Of a DNA stretch of 12,388 bases, positions 1-7,304 are shown one piece after another (positions within the stretch are counted from its first letter, which is position 1; every line of letters starts with the position of its first letter). Origin of the DNA: Spongospora subterranea (Eukaryota; Endomyxa; Phytomyxea; Plasmodiophorida; Plasmodiophoridae). The position numbers and the translations under genes are program-made. The stretch spans positions 5,531-17,918 of the forward strand of contig OUQQ01000329.1 in the NCBI GenBank assembly GCA_900404475.1. The letters are read 5' to 3'. The notes under the pieces were generated by a model. That model did not search any database. It was not told the DNA's origin and worked only from the letters and a program-made list of their open reading frames with translations.

Positions 1-389
1 CATAAACTCATCACTATTATCTTCGTCTCCTTATCAATTCAGCAGTATCACAGCTGTATTTTAACGAACAGGCCTTAACAAGGACAATGGTCCTGATTCG
101 ACCTCGTCCATCGGGTTGCCCACACAACAGGATACGGTATCGGATAATTCGGTGGAATATTCTGCTACGTTGATTCACTGATGAACTCAACAAGATGGAG
201 TATCAAATAAAGGACCCTCTATTAAATTCCATGATGTTTGCGGCGCCGCTCTTCACCTCAATGCCGTTGTTCGCATTCGCCCAATTGCTATTTTGAACGG
301 TAAAGAAGGCAATGGTAGTATGTTTGTGAGATAATACAATTGCAGATGAAAACTAGGAGGAACAGGTTCTTGCTTTGTTTTGGGTGACC
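1..389. other. no gene recognised; distal flank of retroelement A
   Basis: On the minus strand this stretch lies just downstream of the integrase remnant of element A, where an integrase C-terminus, chromodomain and 3' LTR would be expected. I can read no chromodomain, no polypurine tract and no LTR end in it. All frames carry frequent stops. It is probably decayed element sequence. Confidence 0.4.
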
Positions 390-1230
390 GATGGAATCGA
401 CCGGTGTTTAATCGGGTTTCTTCCTAGTCAGTGTTCCGAATGCATCAGACAAGTGGTCGGCTCTCTCATCAGCCTGAGGTACTGCCGTTGGAGTCGCACT
501 GGCACCATCGTCGAAACCAGGGTGGACACCATAATTTGCATAAAACGGGGTCATTCTGGTTGCACTATGCTCACCGTTGTTGTATGCGAATTGCGCCTCG
601 GCTAGTATGTCCGCTCAATTATCCTGATCGTAATCACCATAACATCGCCAACATTGCTCTAAGAACTCGTTCACCCTCACCGTCTGGCCGTCCGTCTCTG
701 GGTGCCTTTCAGTACATAACTTTGTCTGTATTGGCAATCGGTTCTGTAATCTTTAAAATTTGGACACGAATTGTGGTCGACGGTCGTGATGATGTCGTCA
801 GGTAATCCGTGAAGTTTAAATACGTTCATCATGACTATAGTCGCGGTTTCTGGTGACGAAATGCTCTCTGAACAGGGAATGAGGTACGAATTCAAGCGCG
901 GCAACCTTGGACATATCGCTCGATTAATTTTCTGATCCCTAGACACAAGAGTTCCTTAATGATGCTGGCGTACCTCTTGGACATTCCCAAATGCCCTGCG
1001 AGCGCCAAAATCAGACGCATCCGCTTCGAGAATGCATTGACCCTGCTGGATTGTAATGAGCGAGCACTGGTCCCGATCAGAATCCATTCTTCAGAATGCG
1101 GAAAGCTGCCTCCGGCTCTGCTAATGGAACGACTATGGTTGAGTAGTTCGCGATCAACCTGCGATAGAAATTCGCCAATCCTAAAAACATTGAACTCCTT
1201 GAGATTTGCCGGGGCTACCCACTCCACGAT
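390..1230 (-). pseudogene. RNase H start joined to integrase remnant of element A
   Basis: The RT thumb region (EWVAPANLKEFN) begins near 1227 and runs by frameshift into PVLAHYNP, the usual start of RNase H. Within a few codons the sequence becomes an integrase zinc-finger block (AGHLGMSK, then IRKLIERYVQGC, about 1020-900), so almost all of RNase H is missing. The central integrase domain resumes with a NVFKLHGLPDDI block near 830-790 and HPETDGQT near 704-681. AQFAYNN follows near 610-590 and an [12 protein letters not shown] helix near 465-430. The segment between the zinc finger and the LHGLPDDI block is shortened. Stops and frame changes show it is inactive. Confidence 0.85.
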
Positions 1231-1301
1231 CGTTCTGACTTTTCCGCATCCATCTTCAATCCATCCGTTGACATATTGTAAATCACATAAGCGACTTGGT
1301 T

Positions 1302-1797
1302 CTAATCAAATACCCACTTCGCCAGTTTTGCCCAAAGTCTTAGCTCTCGTTGGCGTTGTTGCACTCGTCGAACATCCCTCTCGTAGGATTCCGAAGAGCT
1401 GGAGTAGATCAGAATTTCGTCGAGATACGCTACCACAAATTTGTCGAGGAAATCTTGGAATGTTTCGTGCATGAGGCGTTGGAAATGTGCAGGTGCGTTC
1501 ATCAATCCGAAAGGCATGCCCATGTGCACGAGCTGACCATATTTGCAGTTAAAAGCGGTCTTCCATTCGTCACCCTCTCTTATACGATGTAGGTTGTAGA
1601 CCCGAGATGATCGATCTTCGTGACAATTCTTGCTTCGCCGAGCTGCTGAAAGATGTGACCAATTGTCGGAAGCGGATAGGGTTCCGTTTTGGTTAACGTG
1701 TTGAGTTCCCTGAAATCAACCCATAATCGTTAGCTTTTGTCCTTCTTGAATGTGAAACGAATCGGGGCTCCACATGGTGATTGTGAGTGATGAATGA
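1302..1797 (-). pseudogene. Ty3/gypsy reverse transcriptase, frameshifted
   Basis: Conserved RT blocks appear in order on the minus strand: SPCGAPI and FTFKKD (about 1770), VDFRELN and a TEPYPLPTI block (about 1710-1670), and TKIDHLG (about 1620). After frame changes, MPFGLMNAPAHFQRLMHE and VVAYLDEILIYS occur at 1517-1400. A stop follows KKDKS, and the segment between TKIDHLG and MPFGL is spread over more than one frame. The catalytic YxDD box reads YLDE, with the last Asp replaced by Glu (GAA at 1416-1418). In life the enzyme would copy element RNA to DNA. This copy cannot make an active enzyme. Confidence 0.9.
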
Positions 1798-1831
1798 ATC
1801 CCTTTTGAAGGTTATCTGGACGCAGAGCTTG

Positions 1832-2023
1832 TTATGGCAGACACGAGAAGATGATTACAGACACCCTAAAATCCGATACGCCATCGTTTAGCTGAAGAAC
1901 CTGGACATTCCAGCCGAAGTGTTCGTTAACCGCTCCTCCAATCGGTTCCATATTGATTCCACCTTTTCGTTTGTTAATATTACTCAATATGTCCTCGTGA
2001 TTTGCCCTGTTAACGAGAAACAT
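1832..2023 (-). pseudogene. possible protease/linker remnant of element A
   Basis: A 63-codon open stretch directly upstream of the RT block on the same strand. Its position fits the protease-to-RT linker, but I see no D-S/T-G protease active site. After its stop, a short stretch with a KGFI-like word leads straight into the SPCGAPI block that opens the reverse transcriptase. It is assigned by position only. Confidence 0.3.
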
Positions 2024-2370
2024 GATTTCTCAATATGTATTGCCTGTGCACCTGAGCGCCTCCCCGACAATTGAATCGACCAAGCCTCTCAATCATTGAA
2101 TTTTTTCGCTTTCCAAAACAGATCCTCCAAGGTTGGTTTGCGGTTTGTGAATCACTATCTTTGTCGGTGCTCTTTCGTCGTTTATTCCTACAGATGCATG
2201 AACAATGATTAGGGAAAGTGGTTGATCAAAACTGGCCAAGTGTCAAGTTTTATTGTTTTTCACATTATGGAGTCATCAACCACATTTTAGAACCGAGAAA
2301 GAGATTCTCGTGCGCCTCTGACAATAACAAATGTACGTGTTTGCATTTCTTATACGACCATCAAGATTGT
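2024..2370. other. no gene recognised between element A and secreted-protein gene
   Basis: AT-rich sequence downstream (minus strand) of the secreted-protein gene. I see no long open frame, no tRNA-like fold and no conserved retroelement motif. The similarity between the two secreted-protein gene copies stops at about 2371. Confidence 0.4.
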
Positions 2371-2381
2371 AGGTTTTGGTG

Positions 2382-2387
2382 TTTATT
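2382..2387 (-). terminator. polyadenylation signal AATAAA of the secreted-protein gene
   Basis: AATAAA on the minus strand, 23 nt past the stop codon at 2411-2413. Similarity to the second, decayed copy ends some 10-15 nt further on, where cleavage would be expected. In the decayed copy the matching bases read AAAGAAT, so the signal is lost there. Confidence 0.6.
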
Positions 2388-2398
2388 TCTGAAATTGT

Positions 2399-2458
2399 CG
2401 GCAAATGGCTTTAGTCCGTCGGTAACTGGCTTTGTCCTTCTGATGGCGGCAACTGGCT
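2399..2458 (-). repeat. three imperfect repeat units across the stop codon
   Basis: A 12-bp core, AGCCAGTTGCCG on the coding strand, recurs three times. It is seen on the plus strand at 2447-2458 and 2420-2431, and at 2399-2410 with one more change. Spacings are 27 and 21 bp, both multiples of three. The first two units encode the SQLP words of the C-terminal tail. The third lies just beyond the TAA stop, so the repeat array once reached further than the present protein or grew past its end. Confidence 0.65.
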
Positions 2459-3022
2459 CCGCAAATTGTCTATGATTTTCGTCGAAACCAATTCCATAAC
2501 AAGTTTGTAACCTAAGGGATCTTGTACTTTCATGATATCAAGCTGGTAGAGAGCAAACCTTACAAGCTGGACTGGGTTCATTTCTCTCCAAAAATTATCT
2601 AGAATCAGTTGAAGTAAGTCAAAGTTGGGTGGCGAGGCACTCTGTTCCGCAGATGATGAGAAAACGCCCTTTCTCTTGCGACCTGTCGGCTTGTTTTTAA
2701 CCAACCACTCCGCCACATCGGCTGACACATAATCCTCAGGTTTCGGGAAATCCTCTGACTTGTAACCATTCTCTTGGTAAATGGCAAAACTTTGGAGAAA
2801 CAACTTCAACCCAGCGACATCCGCAGAATCTTCAACCGATGGGGCAGCCTCTACAGGTTTTTTGTTTAATGGTTCCTGCTTGTCATCCTGCACTATTCCT
2901 TTGTGGCCAGTCGGTGTCTGTGTCTGATGTACTTGGGTCTGACCATCCTGCACACCCTTGGTACCTTGTGCAACAACGATCACTAGAGCGATCCCAATGA
3001 CGTGAATCATTGAAAACTTCAT
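2411..3022 (-). CDS. putative secreted cysteine-free protein, 203 residues, unknown family
   Basis: I do not recognise a family. The ATG at 3022-3020 begins a typical secretion signal: MK, a hydrophobic core at residues 5-18 (IHVIGIALVIVV), and a likely cleavage after AQG near residue 20. The frame is open further upstream, but only this Met places the signal at the N-terminus. The mature part starts with a Gln/Thr-rich stretch (24-37) and an acidic region, then two blocks that look helical (71-111 and 133-188). A basic GRKRKG patch (114-119) separates them and could be a processing site or nuclear signal. A SQLP repeat tail ends the protein. It has no Cys and no RxLR-type motif. It is intact and intronless, it stands between dead retroelements, and a decayed copy exists at 5191-5713. 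It may be a host-directed effector or a structural secreted protein; both are guesses. Confidence 0.7.
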   Translation of the reverse strand: MKFSMIHVIGIALVIVVAQGTKGVQDGQTQVHQTQTPTGHKGIVQDDKQEPLNKKPVEAAPSVEDSADVAGLKLFLQSFAIYQENGYKSEDFPKPEDYVSADVAEWLVKNKPTGRKRKGVFSSSAEQSASPPNFDLLQLILDNFWREMNPVQLVRFALYQLDIMKVQDPLGYKLVMELVSTKIIDNLRSQLPPSEGQSQLPTD

Positions 3023-3158
3023 TGTCCAAACTAAAAGAATGTGATTGAACACGGTGAACTCGTGACGGGAATGGATCACCACTTGCGCAATGCCGTGCGG
3101 CTGTACCGCTGTGGGTCTTCTATCCGGTGCAGAGCCGGCTTATTCTTTCAGGTTCGCG

Positions 3159-3184
3159 CACTTGAGGTTCGCGAACTTCAAGTG
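3159..3184. promoter_or_regulatory. 26-bp near-perfect palindrome upstream of the secreted-protein gene
   Basis: The sequence reads CACTTGA, one mismatch pair, GTTCGCGAAC, then TCAAGTG: 24 of 26 positions are self-complementary around the centre TTCGCGAA. It ends about 137 bp upstream of the ATG at 3022 on the minus strand. A partial direct repeat (AGGTTCGCG) overlaps its left side. It could bind a dimeric regulator or be a chance relic of element sequence. Confidence 0.35.
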
Positions 3185-3219
3185 TCAGAGTGCACTGCAG
3201 CCCGCCATTCCGGGGTTTA

Positions 3220-3240
3220 GTACAGTCATGGGCACTGTAC
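3220..3240. repeat. short perfect inverted repeat
   Basis: GTACAGT at 3220-3226 and ACTGTAC at 3234-3240 are perfect 7-bp arms around a 7-nt loop. It lies 35 bp beyond the larger palindrome, in the same upstream region of the secreted-protein gene. Confidence 0.3.
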
Positions 3241-3440
3241 CCACTACCCAGAACAAAAGGCCTTACCACAATGTATATTGGAAAGAGGTTGGTATTGCCG
3301 ACTATCTTCAGGAGATTTCGGCGTTGATGGTCGAGCAACTAGGTGACAGTATCCCGATCTTTTAAATCGGTGGTCAACAACTGGCATTGACGCATGGACG
3401 TCGAGAGCCTGCACCTGTTTTGCCACCTCAAAGTAATTCA

Positions 3441-4380
3441 CTACAACACGAAGGTGAAGTTATCGCAAAAGGTGATTCGCATCGAAATTGGGATGGATAT
3501 GGATAGCGAGCAGCTACGATGTCCTGACGTCATGACCGTAAACGGTCGTGATTGGCGGGCCGCATATATTCTACGAAGGAATGGGGCTGTCATTTCTGTG
3601 CCATTATTCGGAATCAACTCTACGAAATTGCTCAGATCATCTTTAATGACTAAAACGTATTGAAATGCATGGGAGTATCCACGACTCGATTTACCAATGA
3701 ACAAATAGTCAAAAATGTATGACTTTGTGGCTTGGTCGCATGAATAGCGTGATCAAATGGTCGGAAGATCATAGAGTCCTTGACCCTCAAACAGTTTTTT
3801 TTTTTGATTGAGTTTACACTTTTCATGTAGGTCTGCCGACCTCACGGCTATTGGGCCAAGATTCACTTTAGAGACTCTCATCTCAATAGTTCCTCTCAGA
3901 AACAAGCTCGCACTTGCAATAGAGACCTTCGCCGGTAATTCAGCAGTCTGGTCGACACAAGAGGTAGTGTGAGGTTAGAATAGCAACCGCATATTCCGTC
4001 TCAACTAAAAAACGTACCCAGAGAACTCAGTCTCCGGGACACTCCCTCAAACAGTGCAGACACTTGTCAATATCACCCTTGATGTCCTGCTTCGTATTCG
4101 GCCACCAAAATAGTTGAGAGATATCGTAATAAGCGGAACTACATGACCTGATAGTCCCATGTGTCCAATGACCATAAGTCTAATTTGAAGTGAAGTGGAA
4201 GGGATCCAGAGTTGTTTTCCCGAGGTTTTCCAGATTCCATTTACCAGAGTGAGTGGGATTTTCGATTCAGGAAATAAAATATCATCTTGCGGATAACAGT
4301 TGTGCTCTTCGATGAACAATTATTGGGAATTGCAGTCTCCCTATGTGAAGAAGGCATCTTCATCTTTGGCAGCGTGAATA
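3441..4380 (-). pseudogene. integrase of element B, frameshifted
   Basis: The spacer before integrase (EYIHAAKDEDAFF, near 4385-4345) leads into a 90-codon open frame at 4319-4047 with WIPSTSLQIRLMVIGHMGLSGH. That supplies the two His of the HHCC zinc finger. The two Cys (CLHC) are at about 4065-4054, in another frame. The core domain resumes at 3706-3606 with LFIGKSSRGY, then YVLVIKDDLSNFVELIPN, which contains the first catalytic Asp region. Beyond 3540 the expected second Asp and catalytic Glu blocks cannot be read with confidence. An 11-T run (3795-3805) interrupts the middle. The element is not functional. Confidence 0.75.
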
Positions 4381-4389
4381 TACTCGCAG

Positions 4390-5030
4390 TAGGTAATTGC
4401 ACGGTCGGTTCAAGTTTTCAGGTCTTTTGGACGAAAGCCGTTGCGGAGGACGTCAAGTTTCCTCTTAATTGCATCGGGTGAACCTGAGTAAACATGTTGA
4501 AGTCCATGATGTTCAATACAACTGTCAAAACGAGTGATATATTCGACCACCCGCTGTTCAATAGAGGATATGGTGTCGTATCCATGACAACCGATTTCGA
4601 AATCAACGCTTTGATGTTGGTAGAAGATAATAGGGCTCCGGAAACATTCTGGAGTTTCCGTAGGTATTGGTCCAAATCATCATCAGTCACATCGCTCATT
4701 TCCTTCTTGAGGCGATATTAAGCAATGCCTCTTGAGCAATCGTGCTCAAAACAGCTTTTTATGGACTGAGCATGGATGTCCTCATTATGAATCGTTCGTC
4801 GTTCCTCGATGAGTAGGCGATACTTCTAAAAAGCACGAAGAAAAAAGATAGTCGCGGGTAAATGCAGGCTTTTTATCTCAGGCGCAATCACCGGAATAAA
4901 AACAGGTGATTTGCTCACTGGAACTTCGGTGTGAGAAGTGGTCGAAGGTTGATGGCGCACTGGCTCATCATTGGCCTCGGGATTAGCGGCTTGATGGCCT
5001 GCAGGAATATCCGTTCGAGCCGTTTTGTAG
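4390..5030 (-). pseudogene. gag/capsid-like remnant of element B
   Basis: A Pro- and acid-rich N-terminal part (about 5030-4915) is followed by SPVFIPVIAPEIKSL (about 4915-4870), then in another frame KYRLLIEERRTIHNEDIH (about 4825-4770). LKKEMSDVTDDDLDQYL comes next (about 4705-4660) and finally, in a third frame, VVEYITRFDSCIEHHGL and KRKLDVLRNGFRPKDL (about 4545-4420). The helical spacing and the final Gly-(L/F)-x-P-x-x-L ending are those of a retroelement capsid. A TATAAAA on the minus strand (5156-5150) precedes it and could be a relic of the element's promoter. Capsid is my best reading, from remembered family patterns. Confidence 0.55.
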
Positions 5031-5190
5031 AAAGAAAGAGGTTCGAAGTGGAACGAATAAAAGCAGATGCAAGAAATCGCACGTGAAATAACGTGTCGAG
5101 AAGAAAGACGGACGTGAAAGTGACGTTCAAGTGCTTGCGAAGCAAAACGTTTTATACTGGTGCCACACTGCAGGCAGGGGCTGCAGAACA

Positions 5191-5713
5191 AGGTTTTGGT
5201 ATTCTTTTCTGAAACTTGTTGGGCAAATGGCTTTGAGTCTCCTAGTTTGTGGGCAACTGGCTTTGCCCTTCTAATTGGTCGGCAACTGGCTCAGAACCTG
5301 CTTTTTTCGTTCCGCCAAGATGTGTCTGATTCCATGTTTGAAACCAAAGGGATCTTGTCTTGCCATTGTTGAAAGCAGGGAAATAACAAGCCAATCGATT
5401 TAGCGATTGGATAGTTAATCAGCACATGAACTGGTTTCACATTTTGATGGATGCTGTATTGCGAGGACGACAATTATTATAACATCAGTTCATATATTCC
5501 TTTGTGGGCCTGTTAAAATTTCTTTCACATCAATTGCGATTCAAACTTCACTTATAAAAACTCGAATGTCTGTAGAAAACGGAACAATTGCTCAGGAGAA
5601 ACAGCACTGGAAACAGACAAGATGTTGTCAATTCCTTCCTGATCATATTCGTTGCGGGTCAACTGGGAAACACAGCCTCCCACTTGATAGAGAGCCAGTA
5701 CTTCAAAAGGGAC
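5191..5713 (-). pseudogene. decayed second copy of the secreted-protein gene
   Basis: The 3' part (about 5191-5450) aligns base by base with the end of the intact gene and its 3' flank. GATCCCTT, three SQLP-type repeat units, and the AGCCATTTGCC...TTTCAG...ACCAAAACCT stretch recur in the same order. At protein level KPVHVLINY matches NPVQLVRFA. Further upstream, an open stretch (5713-5552) ends in EQLFRFLQTFEF, which fits LKLFLQSFAI of the intact protein, in the right order and about 50 nt closer than expected. Stops and frameshifts split the copy, the AATAAA is lost, and no signal peptide region can be read. It is an old diverged duplicate, not a recent one. There is no poly(A) tail, so it is probably not a retrocopy. 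Confidence 0.7.
5221..5291 (-). repeat. three SQLP-type repeat units in the decayed copy
   Basis: Units on the plus strand start at 5221 (GGGCAAATGGCT), 5251 (GGGCAACTGGCT) and 5280 (CGGCAACTGGCT). The spacings are 30 and 29 bp, against 21 and 27 bp in the intact gene. The order of variants is the same in both copies, with the unit lying beyond the stop carrying the AAATGG form. The array therefore predates the duplication and later changed its spacing. Confidence 0.65.
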
Positions 5714-6316
5714 CTATCGCTGCCCAATTGGGCGTAAATTCAAGAGGTCGGCAGCATGAACAGCAAAGTGAAGAAAACGGACGAATCCCCGTGTGAAAAA
5801 ATCATGCTCTCTGCCAGGGACTCATTTGGACCTGAATGAATGTGGTTCTCAAGGTTGTGTTGTTCGTCATGAAATCGTGTATTTTCATACGTGCATTCTG
5901 GCAGCGTTTCAAAATTAGATGTCTAGACTTTGAGCTGGTGCATATGATCTTGTGCTCAAGAGCTATAAGCTTTTGCAAAAATGAACATTGGGTCAACCTA
6001 AGTCCAGTACGAGATTCGCAACCACCCGTGATACTGTGTCGGACGAGGGTGGTGAACATATATCGACAGTGGAGCGACACTGGGTTATGTTGGTCATGAA
6101 AGGCCGCGTGCATGTTTTCTGGTCGTGGGATTAACCTGGTGCTGGTGCCCGTCACAGGGCTGAGGAAGGGTTACCGGCTGGCGCTATCCTGGCGGCGGCT
6201 GGGCTCTGGAACTCTCTCTCATCGTACCTACACTTCATTTCCCCGGTCATTACAGGTCGCCTGCCAATCATTGCTGAGCGGGGGGCGGATCGTCTTCTCA
6301 GCCCCATCCTGCGGTC
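5714..6316. other. upstream region of the calmodulin-like gene; no gene recognised
   Basis: Open frames of 76-117 codons exist here on both strands, but none has a recognisable motif, and they overlap each other. Towards 6180-6316 the base composition becomes GC-rich like the following gene, as expected of a promoter and 5' leader. TCATTTCC at 6235-6242 resembles an initiator-type element, about 80 bp before the ATG; this is weak. I see no convincing TATA box close to the start. Confidence 0.35.
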
Positions 6317-6836
6317 ATGAACGGCAATGGGGTTCTGTCCGACGAGCAGACAGTCGAGCTTCGTGAGGCCTTCCAGCTCTTCGACACCGATAAGAGCGGG
6401 TCGATTAGTATCGATGAAATCGGTGCTTTATTTAAAAATCTCAGCATGTTCCATTCCAAGGAGCAAATCACCCAAATGTTGGAGAATTTCGACGATAATG
6501 GGGATGGACAGATTGATTTCGAAGAATTCTGCTCGTTAATGGTGAAACCCTTGACCAGAGACATGACATTCGAGGCGGAGCTTCGTGAGGCGTTCAAGGT
6601 TTTTGATAAAGACGGTAATGGGTATATTGATGCGGCTGAGCTGATGAGTGTTCTGACCAACATCGGTGAGATCACGACTGAAGAGGAGATCGCCTCCATG
6701 ATTGCCGACGCCGATCTCAACGGAGATGGCAAGATGGATTGGGACGAATTCGTGGTACGTTCGGTGGTGATTGATATTGGCCACTACTTGACCTGGTCTA
6801 ACTCTGGTTCACTGACAGAAGGTGATGTCGTATTGA
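6317..6836 (+). CDS. calmodulin-like EF-hand calcium sensor, two exons, 151 residues
   Basis: Exon 1 is 6317-6754 (146 codons) and exon 2 is 6819-6836 (18 nt). The joined end reads ...WDEFV-KVMSY-stop, matching the calmodulin end EEFVxxM and giving 151 residues against the usual 149. Four EF-hand loops occupy residues 23-34, 59-70, 97-108 and 133-144. Each has Asp at position 1, Gly at position 6 and Glu at position 12, so all four should bind calcium. The central helix runs about 71-90. The protein would sense cytosolic calcium and bind target enzymes. It is not canonical calmodulin: the start is [11 protein letters not shown], the second hand differs ([13 protein letters not shown]), and Lys115 of calmodulin (LGEKLT) is replaced in NIGEITT. 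Centrin is unlikely, given the short N-terminus. The gene converges with the phosphodiesterase gene. Confidence 0.93.
6755..6818 (+). other. 64-bp intron of the calmodulin-like gene
   Basis: The donor is GTG|GTACGT, the branch-like GTCTAAC ends near 6802, and the acceptor is TTCACTGACAG. Phase is 0. Without removal the frame would run on to 7069 with sequence that resembles no EF-hand protein and would miss the normal calmodulin ending, so splicing is well supported. Confidence 0.85.
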
Positions 6837-7304
6837 GGGCCAGTACAGCCCCCTTCTGCGTCTCAACCGCAGTCGGATTGCTAATTGATTCTCATCGTTG
6901 CTCTAATTCATTTATACGATTCGAATTCATCGTTGATTCTACTCATAAACATCCCCCTGTGTATTTTCTCTCTCGTCAATCGTTCTTTACACCCTTTCAT
7001 GGAAAGTTCTCCACCGTCCTTCTCCGGATTTTGAAGAACCGAAATCACGTCACTCGAACCGGGAAATGAGCACAAACTGCTGCGTCGCGAAACGGGGAAC
7101 ACGCAAATTGATCATATGCTTGTCGTCAATGACTGTCTTGTATTCTCTGAACCACCTGATCGGGTGATATCATATGATCAGTCATCAGCGAGTTCATGAG
7201 CCCAGAAATTCTGCTGATTCAGTCAATAATCGTTCCTCAACCATCAGCTCGGCCCCGCAAACCATCTTGAATCATGTCCCTCTAAACCGCACCAGATCGT
7301 GTCT
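6837..7304. other. 3' region between convergent genes; no gene recognised
   Basis: AT-rich sequence after the stop of the calmodulin-like gene. No AATAAA is visible on the plus strand. At 7157-7181 there is an interrupted inverted repeat (CTGATC...GATCAG) around the palindrome TGATATCA (7165-7172). No tRNA-like fold or protein motif was found. Confidence 0.4.

Larger units (their letters stand above)
390..2023 (-). mobile_element. Ty3/gypsy retroelement A, degenerate pol remnant
   Basis: Reading the minus strand from 2023 downward gives the Ty3/gypsy order: a possible protease/leader remnant (2023-1832), reverse transcriptase (about 1797-1302), the RT thumb and start of RNase H (about 1230-1040), the integrase zinc finger (about 1030-900), and the integrase core (about 900-390). 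RT before integrase is the Ty3/gypsy order, not the copia order. The reading frame switches many times and stops interrupt it, so the element is dead. Most of RNase H and part of integrase between the zinc finger and the core are missing. I found no LTRs. It has the same orientation as element B and the secreted-protein genes. Confidence 0.85.
3441..5030 (-). mobile_element. Ty3/gypsy retroelement B, gag plus integrase remnant
   Basis: On the minus strand a capsid-like block (about 5030-4420) is followed after only about 100 bp by the integrase zinc finger (about 4320-4050) and integrase core (about 3720-3440). Protease, reverse transcriptase and nearly all of RNase H have been deleted between them. 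The integrase motifs (LWIP, IGHMGLSGH, CLHC, LVIKDDLSNFVEL) and the gag words resemble elements I associate with oomycetes more than common plant or animal ones. It differs from element A in its integrase, so the two are separate families. Stops and frameshifts throughout mark it as dead. No LTR ends were found. Confidence 0.75.

Noticed and set aside
959..1474. 171-codon plus-strand frame
   Set aside because: Antisense to recognisable reverse transcriptase and integrase blocks of element A; no protein motif.
2411..3022. RxLR, crinkler (LFLAK) or similar effector motif in the secreted protein
   Set aside because: Read through all 203 residues; the LFLQSF word is in the middle of a helical block, not in the N-terminal translocation position, and no RxLR or EER is present.
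3795..3805. Run of 11 T as the poly(A) tail of a retrocopy on the minus strand
   Set aside because: It lies inside the integrase remnant, with integrase sequence on both sides, so it is an internal homopolymer.
5836..6155. Overlapping 87- and 117-codon frames on opposite strands
   Set aside because: No recognisable motif, no splice pattern and no composition shift; probably chance frames.
6317..7069. Single 250-codon frame for the calmodulin-like gene
   Set aside because: The part after residue 146 has no EF-hand character and begins with a strong splice donor; splicing restores the normal calmodulin ending.
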